Assembly (NCBI GenBank): GCA_964431075.1
Contig: CAYSID010000005.1
Coordinates: forward strand, 1 to 49,690
Direction of reading: 5' to 3'
DNA: 49,690 bases
DNA from: CAYHSW01 sp964431075
GTDB lineage: Bacteria; Patescibacteriota; Microgenomatia; JAMCZE01
Shown here: positions 40,331 through 47,195 of the stretch, one piece after another
How the letters are laid out: every line of letters begins with the position of its first letter
How positions within the stretch are numbered: the first letter of the stretch is position 1
Notes under the pieces: model-generated
The model's database searches: none
What the model saw: the letters and a program-made list of their open reading frames with translations, nothing else
Told to the model about the DNA's origin: nothing
Made by a program: the position numbers and the translations under genes

Positions 40331-40806
40331 ATTTTGAAAATATCAAGATATTTATCTAAAATTTCCAAGAATATTTTTGGGTTCATGGGACAACCGGGAA
40401 CGCGGTCGTCAACTTTTATGACATCCTCAAGTTTTTTGACTTTTGGCGAGTAGTCAAAATTAGATAAATACCATCTTATTCTGTCGTTTAACTCCTCGTC
40501 AATAAATTCGTTACGGGAGGCGGAGGGCATGCCGGTGCAGGCGCAGGCGCCAATGGCAACAACATATTTTGCGTTTTCGCGGATTTTCTTAACCCCGGCT
40601 TCTTGTTTTGATGAGGAAATAGCCCCTTCAATAAAGGCCACATCTAAATTGTCAATGGAGTTTTGGTATTTCAAAGCTTTGAAATAGCGAAACTCCACAA
40701 TCTTTTTCCATTCTTCCAGATTGTCGTTTAACATCTCCGTCAAAAGTATTGTTGAATCCTCACAACACGTAAACGAAAACCAGCCCACAACTAATTTTTT
40801 ATTCAT
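40267..40806 (-). CDS. [NiFe] hydrogenase small subunit (NuoB-like), with tandem cysteines
   Basis: 179 residues from the ATG at 40806; a longer frame from 40956 overlaps divergent hypC and was rejected. LVVGWFSFTCCEDSTILLTE has tandem Cys14-Cys15, where group 3b enzymes such as the Pyrococcus sulfhydrogenase have CxxC. AIGACACTGMPS (Cys88/Cys90) and VPGCPMNP (Cys139) complete one proximal [4Fe-4S] cluster. Tandem cysteines are the complex I NuoB pattern. No medial/distal cluster domain is present. The last 20 or so residues are repeat-derived. Confidence 0.88.
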   Translation of the reverse strand: MNKKLVVGWFSFTCCEDSTILLTEMLNDNLEEWKKIVEFRYFKALKYQNSIDNLDVAFIEGAISSSKQEAGVKKIRENAKYVVAIGACACTGMPSASRNEFIDEELNDRIRWYLSNFDYSPKVKKLEDVIKVDDRVPGCPMNPKIFLEILDKYLDIFKIIKNPNPKSNVQSSNNQINNI

Positions 40807-40808
40807 GT

Positions 40809-40818
40809 TAAAATCATA
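40809..40818. promoter_or_regulatory. Overlapping bidirectional -10 between hydrogenase small subunit and hypC
   Basis: Only 18 bp separate the divergent start codons (40806 minus, 40825 plus). The plus strand has TAAAAT (40809-40814), 10 nt before hypC; the minus strand has TATGAT (40813-40818), 6 nt before the small subunit. No SD on either side. Confidence 0.55.
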
Positions 40819-40824
40819 ACACAT

Positions 40825-41034
40825 ATGTGCCTTGCGTTTCCCGGGAAAATTAAAAAAACAAACGGCAAAACAGCGACTGTGGAATATCCTCACGAAACCC
40901 GCGAGGTTTTGATTGGCGAAAAGAATCTTAAAGCCGGCGACTTCGTTATGGTTCAAATGGGTATTGCGGTTAAGAAACTTACCCCAAAAGAAGCCAACGA
41001 ATCACTCGCAACTTGGGGGCATCTGGAGCCTTAA
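40825..41034 (+). CDS. hypC: Hydrogenase assembly chaperone HypC
   Basis: 69 residues starting MCLAFPGKIKK, with the essential Cys2 of HypC/HybG proteins and the beta-barrel core (AGDFVMVQMGIAVKKLTPKEANES). HypC carries the Fe(CN)2CO group with HypD and delivers it to the large subunit. No other hyp genes are in this window. It is divergent from the hydrogenase small subunit. Confidence 0.93.
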   Translation: MCLAFPGKIKKTNGKTATVEYPHETREVLIGEKNLKAGDFVMVQMGIAVKKLTPKEANESLATWGHLEP

Positions 41035-41114
41035 TATGCTCCTAATTTTAAGGTATCTGTTTAAAAATCTCCGAGCGGAAAGGACGATTCTAAGTTACTT
41101 TGGCGGCAAATTCT

Positions 41115-42332
41115 TCAGAAAGCAAACAGGGTAATTTCTGAAAAATTACCGGATGATGGGATTGATTTTTCAATCTGCCAAGAATTGAGATTTACAACTC
41201 GGATGTTGTCTTTTGCTTGATAATATAATTTTCCAGTGTTCGGAAAAATAAAATTCGCATAAATTTCTTTGTCTGGAATATATGTGCTGTGTGTAATTTG
41301 CTTATTCGTGTCAAATCGTAGAAGCAAAATATAACTATTCCCACCAATGATTAAAGTATTGGTGCTCCTATCTATTCCCATAGAGTAAGCGTATAGGTCT
41401 GAAATTTGCGAATTCACTTGTGCTGTCGCGGTATAAATTTCTTTGGTTGGATTTATTTCTGCGGGGTTTAAAACAAGAATCTTTATATTCTTGCCAAGAG
41501 CAAAAAATAAACCATTCTTAAATTTAATGTGAACCAAATCGTCGTTGGGCATACCAAAATCTTTTGCGGTGATTACTTGGCTTTTGACGTTGCCGTTTAG
41601 ATCGGAAATTGAGAGCGGCGAAGCCGAGCCGATACCTTCACCGCAAGGCCAAGTAAAAAATCTTTGATTTTTAGAGTCGTATTCAGCACAACCATCAAAT
41701 CTTCCATTGGCTATGCTAACTAATTTGTTAGTTGAGGCGTCAAAGGAATAAGTCCGAGTGCTTAATACTGGTGATGAGCCGTCAAATTCAGAAACTTGAG
41801 ATAAGTCGAGCGTATCTATCCGAAATATGAATTTGTCTTTTTCTGTCATTGAAGCATAAACTCTTACTTGCTCATTTTTCTTAAGTTTTAAATCATTGAA
41901 CGAACCAAACACACTGTTGACGATTTTATTTTCTACGCTGTAGGAATAGAGGTCATTATCTTTTTGTAGAATTAGGAATGTCGGGAACATCTGATAATCC
42001 CATTGGTTAAGCAGAGTATATCCAGCCGGAATAAAATCTTGAGTTTCTCCGGTTTGAACGTTTACTAAAGAATACTTACCTTGTGTACCTTTTCCGAAGT
42101 AGACAGTTTTACTCGTCTCGGGTGTTTCGGGAGCTTGAGATACTGTCCCATTGGGTTGAGTATTGTTAGCTTCTGGTTATTTTGGAAATTTATTTAGAAA
42201 AAAGTAAGCACTTGCTCCAACAATAAGAGCAACGGCTAAAACGCTAACAGCTACAATAACTGTCATCTTATTTTTATTCTCTGGTGGAGGAGAATTGGGT
42301 TGTAGTGGCTGTGGCTGAATTTCTTGTTCCAT
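41115..42332 (-). pseudogene. Membrane-anchored beta-propeller-like protein, broken by an in-frame TAA
   Basis: The ATG at 42332 starts a proline-rich cytoplasmic tail and a membrane helix (MTVIVAVSVLAVALIVGASAYFF). Codon 52 is TAA (42177-42179), after which the same frame continues without further stops to 41115, as PEANNTQPNGTVSQ and then a beta-rich domain (GKYSLVNVQTGETQDF, NDLYSYSVENK, STNTLIIGGNSYILLL). With that one codon restored the protein has 405 residues. The domain has repeated sheet-like units as in propellers. One base change explains the break. A restart at 41990 would lack the anchor. Confidence 0.75.
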
Positions 42333-42355
42333 AAAATTTGATTTAATTGTTAATA

Positions 42356-42553
42356 CTATTTTATCAAATCTTCTATCAATATACCTAATGCCTTAGCGAT
42401 TTTCGCTATCACTTGAACGCTTGGCTTTTGCACAAAATCTGCCTCGATTTTCGTAAGGGTTGTGTACTTTACGCCGGACTTTCTCACTAAATCGTCTTGC
42501 GTCAAGCCAAGTTTACTGCGGTATTTTTTGATATTCTCGCCTATTGTTGCCAT
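42356..42553 (-). CDS. XRE-family helix-turn-helix regulator
   Basis: 65 residues, a single Cro/C1-type HTH domain (GENIKKYRSKLGLTQDDLVRKSG, YTTLTKIE, VQVIAKIAKALGILIEDLI). It is preceded by inverted copies of an 11-bp site (42565-42575 and 42602-42612), likely its own operator, and followed 23 bp later by the broken membrane gene, so it may control both. Confidence 0.92.
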   Translation of the reverse strand: MATIGENIKKYRSKLGLTQDDLVRKSGVKYTTLTKIEADFVQKPSVQVIAKIAKALGILIEDLIK

Positions 42554-42563
42554 AGTTTCAAAA

Positions 42564-42612
42564 CTTTGATATCATCAAAGCATAGCCATGCTTTCAATGT
42601 TATGATATCAAA
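42564..42612 (-). promoter_or_regulatory. Putative operator of the XRE regulator
   Basis: TTTGATATCAT at 42565-42575 and its exact inverse ATGATATCAAA at 42602-42612 flank a small GCAT..ATGC palindrome, just upstream of the regulator ATG at 42553. The first copy sits in a larger inverted repeat (CTTTGAT-ATC-ATCAAAG). Confidence 0.6.
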
Positions 42613-42696
42613 AAATTTTCATTCCGTAAAGAAAAGCCCGCTTTTGGCCTTACTGAATTCAAAACAGCTTGAAATTTCCCCGAAAACGGCTGGCGA

Positions 42697-42711
42697 GCCC
42701 GCGTAGCGGGC
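42697..42711 (-). terminator. GC hairpin after the tRNA pair
   Basis: GCCCGC-GTA-GCGGGC, a 6-bp perfect GC stem, 27 bp downstream of tRNA-Ser(GGA) on the minus strand. No U-run. Possible terminator or processing site. Confidence 0.4.
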
Positions 42712-42738
42712 GAGCCAATGACCTCATTTCCCAACTGG

Positions 42739-42822
42739 CGGAGGAGGGGAGATTCGAACTCCCGCGAGCTTGCGCTCATTCGCTTTCCAAGCGAACGGAA
42801 TGGACCGCTATCCGACTCCTCC
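42739..42822 (-). tRNA. tRNA-Ser(GGA)
   Basis: Type II tRNA: acceptor GGAGGAG/CTCCTCC, anticodon stem TTCGC/GCGAA around TTGGAAA (GGA, reading UCC/UCU), long variable arm GAGC-GCAA-GCTC, T loop TTCGAAT. The CCA is not encoded. It follows tRNA-Arg by 2 nt. Confidence 0.93.
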
Positions 42823-42824
42823 AG

Positions 42825-42896
42825 TGCGCCCGAGTGGAATTGAACCACCATCACAGCCTTCGGAGGGCTATACTCTATCCGTTAAGCTACGGGCGC
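42825..42896 (-). tRNA. tRNA-Arg(CCG)
   Basis: Acceptor GCGCCCG/CGGGCGC, D arm GCTT..GAGT, anticodon stem TAGCC/GGCTG around CTCCGAA (CCG, reading CGG), T arm GGTGG/CCACT-type with TTCAATT. The CCA is not encoded. The D arm is nearly identical to tRNA-Arg(GCG) at 25669. Confidence 0.9.
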
Positions 42897-42907
42897 ATGA
42901 TGAGGCT

Positions 42908-42937
42908 ATTATACCTCTTTTTTGACGGCTTTCTCAA
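42908..42937 (-). promoter_or_regulatory. Promoter of the Arg(CCG)-Ser(GGA) tRNA pair
   Basis: On the minus strand, TTGAGA (42932-42937), an 18-bp spacer and TATAAT (42908-42913) end 11 nt before the tRNA. It lies inside the 3' end of the upstream membrane-protein gene. Confidence 0.65.
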
Positions 42938-43409
42938 AGGAGAATTTGGAGGACAGCCAGGCGGCGGCTTTGTCTGAAAAAGTTTTTTCGGGAGTTTCGA
43001 TAAAAGATAAATGTTTTGACAAGACTTCTGTTAACTTTTTCTCATCTCCCGTTCCCAGCAAAAGTGTTATTTGGCCAAAGACATTATTTTTTGAAGAAAT
43101 TTTTAAAACCCGCTCTTCACCCAAACCTTCAAACCAAAAAGGTCCAAGATTATCCCAAAGATAGGTTTTATCATAAGATATTAAGCCGTTTTCCGTCACC
43201 CGATGAGTGGTTTCTTCCGGCGGAATCTGGGAAACGGCATAATAAAAAAATACCAGCGCCCAGGAAACTACTATTAACAAAAATTCTTTAACGAAAAAGA
43301 AGACGATAGAGGCCAAAATTGCCACGGCAATTATCGTTGAATAAACCTCCCTATCCAATTTTCTAAACGACCTGCTTAAAGCCGTCCATTTGTACAAATC
43401 TTTTTCCAT
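42909..43409 (-). CDS. Two-helix membrane protein, unknown
   Basis: 166 residues: a cytoplasmic N-terminus, two close membrane helices (YSTIIAVAILASIVFFFV and FLLIVVSWALVFFYYAV), then a soluble domain with THRVTENGLISYDKTYLWDNLGPFWF and a helical tail. The layout resembles conserved membrane proteins of CPR genomes with a PH-like cytoplasmic domain. Function unknown. It follows the Lon-like gene by 20 bp. Confidence 0.7.
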   Translation of the reverse strand: MEKDLYKWTALSRSFRKLDREVYSTIIAVAILASIVFFFVKEFLLIVVSWALVFFYYAVSQIPPEETTHRVTENGLISYDKTYLWDNLGPFWFEGLGEERVLKISSKNNVFGQITLLLGTGDEKKLTEVLSKHLSFIETPEKTFSDKAAAWLSSKFSFEKAVKKEV

Positions 43410-43429
43410 ACAACTACTTTATCATATTT

Positions 43430-44482
43430 CTATACGGGAAGAAACTGTTTAACATTTTGATCGGTGATTTCAACCTGTTTTGCCTGCCCCGAGAGAATTA
43501 AAACTGCGGCTTTACGAACCATATTATTAATTGTTCGTTCCAGCGTCCGAATCCCACCGTCAAAACCCAAAGGCCTTACAATTTTTTCCCACATTGATGG
43601 GTCAATTTTTAGAGAATCTGCTGTCAAACCGGATTCTTTCAAAATTTTCGGCAAAACATAATCCCGGCCGATCGTAATCTTTTCCTTGTCCGTGTATGAC
43701 GGCATCATTATAGGTTCCATACGATCTAAAACCGCGGTAGAGATATGAGTAGTATTATTGGCCGTGGCCACAAATAAGACTTCGGAAAGATTAAAGGGGT
43801 AATCGATAAAATGATCGGTGTACCGGGAATTTTGCTCCGGATCCAAAAGTTCAACAAGAACACCCATAATCGTTGATCTTGCCTCTTCAGCCACCCGGTC
43901 AATTTCATCAAGTAAAACAACCGGATTTCTTGTCCCCGCCTGCCGCAAAGCTTTAATTACCGCTCCCGGTTCGGCGTCAGGATAAGCCCGCGCCTGCCCC
44001 CGTAAATATAAAGCATCGCCAATACCGCCGAAGGGAATCCGGACAAATTTTCGACCCATGGCGTCAGCCAGAGAATAAGCAATCGTTGTTTTCCCGGTCC
44101 CCACCAGGCCAACCAGCATTAAAATCGGCGCCCGATTAAATTTAGTTTCTTCATCACTAACCCCTTTTAGTTTAAGGACGGCAAGATATTCAATAATTTT
44201 ATCTTTGACTTCATCCAAACCGTAATGGTTTTTGTGCAAAACCTGCTTAGCATGCTCTAAATCCAGAACATCATCGGAACGTTTGTTCCAGGGGAGATTG
44301 GTTATCCAGTCAATATACCGACTGGCCGCATCAAACTCCGTGGCATATTGCCCACCCATTTTTGCCAGCCTGTCCAGCCGGATAATCATCGCTTTGGCTT
44401 TTTCTGCCAACGCCTCCGGTACATTTGCTGCCAATAATTTCTCCTCTAACTTAGTTATTTCTTCAAATGATGATGTGTTCAC
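43430..44482 (-). CDS. Lon-type AAA+ ATPase without protease or N-terminal domains
   Basis: 350 residues from a GTG. It matches the Lon ATPase module throughout: SRYIDWITNLPWNKRSDDVLDLEHA, HYGLDEVKDKIIEYLAV, Walker A GLVGTGKTT (about 125-133), RKFVRIPFGGIGDALYLRGQ, Walker B VVLLDEID (188-195), sensor 1 VATANN, LDRMEPIMMPSYT and sensor 2 GGIRTLERTI. It ends where Lon's Ser-Lys protease domain would begin, and lacks the N-terminal substrate domain. It may act as an unfoldase or remodeller, or with a separate peptidase. Its promoter is leaderless. Confidence 0.9.
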   Translation of the reverse strand: MNTSSFEEITKLEEKLLAANVPEALAEKAKAMIIRLDRLAKMGGQYATEFDAASRYIDWITNLPWNKRSDDVLDLEHAKQVLHKNHYGLDEVKDKIIEYLAVLKLKGVSDEETKFNRAPILMLVGLVGTGKTTIAYSLADAMGRKFVRIPFGGIGDALYLRGQARAYPDAEPGAVIKALRQAGTRNPVVLLDEIDRVAEEARSTIMGVLVELLDPEQNSRYTDHFIDYPFNLSEVLFVATANNTTHISTAVLDRMEPIMMPSYTDKEKITIGRDYVLPKILKESGLTADSLKIDPSMWEKIVRPLGFDGGIRTLERTINNMVRKAAVLILSGQAKQVEITDQNVKQFLPV

Positions 44483-44488
44483 AAAATA

Positions 44489-44497
44489 AGTATAGCA
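44489..44497 (-). promoter_or_regulatory. Promoter of the Lon-like gene, leaderless
   Basis: TGCTATACT (TGn plus TATACT at 44489-44494 on the minus strand) ends 6 nt before the GTG at 44482. No SD. Confidence 0.6.
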
Positions 44498-44511
44498 GAA
44501 TTATTGAAGCG

Positions 44512-46788
44512 TTATCTATCCCTTCTTCCCCCACGATAAGGGGTGGGGTTAGAGAAACTACCTGTAGGCCGAGAAACACCAAAAACTGACCTTGGTCTGA
44601 AACCGCCAGCCATTGACGGCCGCGGCCGAAACCCTCCACCGAGCGGCGGTCTCGGGGTAAACGGACGCGGGGATGAGGACTGTTTGTTCGGATCAACCCC
44701 GTCCATGACTAAATTAACCCGACCCATTTCATCAATTTCATAAACTTTTACTTTAACCTTGTCCCCGATTTTAACCACTTCTTCAGGATTTGAAATAAAA
44801 TCGTTGCTCATTTTGGAGACGTGGACCAAACCTTCTTTACCAGGAGTCAGTTCCACAAACGCCCCAAAGGGCAAAATTCTTTTGACTTCCCCTTCAAATT
44901 CCTCACCAACAGTAAGTTCCCGGGTCAAACCCTCAACCCAGGCTTTGGCCTTGGCAACTGCCTCTTCAGAAATGGCGGCAATGGAAACTGTTCCGTCATC
45001 TTCAACGTCAACATCCGCTCCCGTGGTCGCAATAATGTTTTTAATGATTTTTCCGCCCGGCCCGATTATATCCCCAATTTTATCGACGGGAATTTTAACG
45101 GTAACGACCTTTGGCGCGTACTGGCTAACTGTTTTTCGGGAGGCGGGCAGTATCGCCAGCATTTTTTCCAAAATAAACAACCGGCCGATTCTGGCCTTAT
45201 CCAAAGTTTCTTCAATCATCGCAAGAGTAAGGCCTTTAAATTCTCCGTTTACTTTAACATCAAGCTGGATGGCGGTTATTCCCGCTTCGGTACCGGCCAC
45301 CTTGAAATCCATGTTCCCGTAAAAATCTTCAAATCCGGACAGATCGGTCAAAATAACGTATTCTTTTTGTGAATTTGCGATTAACCCCATGGCAACACCG
45401 GCAACAGGAGCAACAATTGGCACCCCCGCGTCCATCAGAGCCAAAGTTGAACCGCAAGTTGACCCCATTGAAGTCGAACCATTGGACGATAAAACTTCCG
45501 ATACGACTCGGATTGTATAGGGAAAATTTTCCTGGATAGGAATAACCGGAGAAACCGCTCGTTCCGCCAAGGCCCCGTGACCAATTTCTCTTCGCCCCAG
45601 AGCACCCGTTCGCCCTACTTCACCCTGGGCATACGGCGGATCGGAGTAATGATGCAAATACCGTTTTTCTTCCATCCCCTCGGCGGTCTCGATCCATTGC
45701 TCCAGCGACGGCGAGGCCAAAGTAACGACCGATAAAACTTGAGTCAATCCCCGTTGAAACAATCCTGATCCATGAGTTCTTGGTAATAAACCAACTTCGC
45801 AGGCAATTGGTCTGACCTCATCAATTTCCCGCCCGTCAATTCTTATATTTTTTTCTAAAACTAATTTTCGGGTATATTTCTTAAACAAAGATTCAACAAT
45901 CTCCCCTATCTGGTTCTTATATTTATGATCGGCATACTCCACTGCCAATTTTGTCTTTAGATCCTCAATTCCATCCTGTTTTGGTAATACCAGCGAATCT
46001 TTCGTTAGCAGCAACTCGCTTATTTCTCTACCGTAATTTTTATCAATTTCCGCGGTTAAATCGGCATCAGTTACGTGCGGTTCATAGGCCATCTTTTCCA
46101 ATCCGATTTCATTTCTTATTCTGTCGATCTCTCCGGCAATTTTTTCAATCTCGGTAATGGCTGCTCCTACCGCCTCTTTCATCTTATTTTCCGGTAATTG
46201 CTTTCCCCCGGCTTCAATCATCACGACGCCGTCTTTATTTCCGCTAACCACCAAATCCAAATCTGAAAACTCCATTTGTGAGGTTTCCGGGTTTATTACC
46301 AGCCCCAAATCATCTTTCGTTATATATCCCATTCGAGCAGCTCCAATCGGCCCATTCCAGGGAATAGAAGACACATGTAAAGCCGTGGAAACTGCGATTA
46401 AAGATAAAATATCATGGTCATTTTCGCCATCGGTAGACAATAATGTCACCATAACCTGAACTTCGTTTAAATAATCTTTGGGAAATAAGGGGCGAACGGA
46501 GCGATCAATCAGTCGACCGGTTAAAACAGCTTCGTCGGTTGGCCTGCCTTCCCGTTTGATCCAACGGGAACCTTTAATTATCCCTCCGGCGTAAAGACGT
46601 TCCACAAAATCAATGGTCAAGGGAAAATAATCAACATTGGAAACTTTGCCGGAAATCACCGTTGCCAAAACTTCGGTGTCGCCACAACGCGCGATGACAG
46701 ACGTGTTCGCCCGCATGGCCACTTTGTTTATTTCTAAAGTAAGAGTTTTACCCCCAACTTCAAACTCGGTTTTAAAATATTTCTTCAT
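44512..46788 (-). CDS. pnp: Polyribonucleotide nucleotidyltransferase (PNPase)
   Basis: 758 residues: two RNase PH domains (first with GKVSNVDYFPLTIDFVERLYAGG, second with the STSMGSTCGSTLALMDAGVP active-site region), a KH domain (KIGDIIGPGGKIIKNII), an S1 domain (EFEGEVKRILPFGAFVEL) and a C-terminal Arg/Gly/Pro-rich tail (about 710-758) likely to bind RNA or the degradosome. It degrades RNA from the 3' end with phosphate. The start overlaps the rpsO stop (TAATG). Confidence 0.97.
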   Translation of the reverse strand: MKKYFKTEFEVGGKTLTLEINKVAMRANTSVIARCGDTEVLATVISGKVSNVDYFPLTIDFVERLYAGGIIKGSRWIKREGRPTDEAVLTGRLIDRSVRPLFPKDYLNEVQVMVTLLSTDGENDHDILSLIAVSTALHVSSIPWNGPIGAARMGYITKDDLGLVINPETSQMEFSDLDLVVSGNKDGVVMIEAGGKQLPENKMKEAVGAAITEIEKIAGEIDRIRNEIGLEKMAYEPHVTDADLTAEIDKNYGREISELLLTKDSLVLPKQDGIEDLKTKLAVEYADHKYKNQIGEIVESLFKKYTRKLVLEKNIRIDGREIDEVRPIACEVGLLPRTHGSGLFQRGLTQVLSVVTLASPSLEQWIETAEGMEEKRYLHHYSDPPYAQGEVGRTGALGRREIGHGALAERAVSPVIPIQENFPYTIRVVSEVLSSNGSTSMGSTCGSTLALMDAGVPIVAPVAGVAMGLIANSQKEYVILTDLSGFEDFYGNMDFKVAGTEAGITAIQLDVKVNGEFKGLTLAMIEETLDKARIGRLFILEKMLAILPASRKTVSQYAPKVVTVKIPVDKIGDIIGPGGKIIKNIIATTGADVDVEDDGTVSIAAISEEAVAKAKAWVEGLTRELTVGEEFEGEVKRILPFGAFVELTPGKEGLVHVSKMSNDFISNPEEVVKIGDKVKVKVYEIDEMGRVNLVMDGVDPNKQSSSPRPFTPRPPLGGGFRPRPSMAGGFRPRSVFGVSRPTGSFSNPTPYRGGRRDR

Positions 46789-47057
46789 TACTTAGAGAGT
46801 CCCAACGAAGCCACTAACTTCTGATATCTGTCTTTTGCTTTCTCCGCCAAATAGTTTAACAGACGACGGCGCTTACTGACAATAGTCAGAAGTCCCCGCC
46901 GGGAGTGAACATCGTGCTCATGTTTTTTCAAATGATCGGTCAGTTTTTTAATTCGCTCCGTTAAGATAGCCACCTGAACTTCCGGAGAACCGGTGTCGCC
47001 TTTTCCTTGAGCAAATTTATCAATTATCCTTTTCTTATCATCAGAAGCAAGTGCCAT
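46788..47057 (-). CDS. rpsO: 30S ribosomal protein S15
   Basis: 89 residues, S15 core GDTGSPEVQVAILTERIKKL and HSRRGLLTIVSKRRRLLNYL. It binds 16S rRNA early in assembly. The rpsO-pnp pair is conserved in bacteria. Confidence 0.97.
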   Translation of the reverse strand: MALASDDKKRIIDKFAQGKGDTGSPEVQVAILTERIKKLTDHLKKHEHDVHSRRGLLTIVSKRRRLLNYLAEKAKDRYQKLVASLGLSK

Positions 47058-47074
47058 AAATTAAACCTTGGGTC

Positions 47075-47103
47075 ATTATACCCGATTTTTTAATTTTTGA
47101 CAA
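47075..47103 (-). promoter_or_regulatory. rpsO-pnp promoter
   Basis: On the minus strand, TTGTCA (47098-47103), a 17-bp spacer and TATAAT (47075-47080), 17 nt before the ATG at 47057, with AAGG as a weak SD. Confidence 0.75.
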
Positions 47104-47120
47104 CGATCTCTTTTTCCCTG

Positions 47121-47160
47121 TGTCATTGCGACCCCGGCCGCGACGGGGGGAGCAATCTTC
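47121..47160. repeat. Dispersed TGTCATTGCGA...GCAATCTT palindromic repeat, copy 2
   Basis: Shares the ends of the 19123-19160 copy; the core here is CCCC..GGGG-paired. It lies between the DUF4143 ATPase gene end and the rpsO promoter. Confidence 0.75.
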
Positions 47161-47195
47161 TCTCCTATTTAATAAATTTAACCGTTAACCTCAAA

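Noticed and set aside
40807..40956. Longer hydrogenase small subunit starting at 40956
   Set aside because: It would run antisense through hypC, and the 50 extra residues do not look like a small-subunit N-terminus.
41036..41134. 33-codon ORF after hypC (MLLILRYLFKNL...)
   Set aside because: Short, no recognised motif, and it overlaps the end of the opposite-strand gene. It may be a remnant, but nothing supports it.
42177..42179. TAA read as an amino acid in the broken propeller gene
   Set aside because: TAA is used as a normal stop elsewhere (rpoC, rpoB, others), so a point mutation or error is far simpler.
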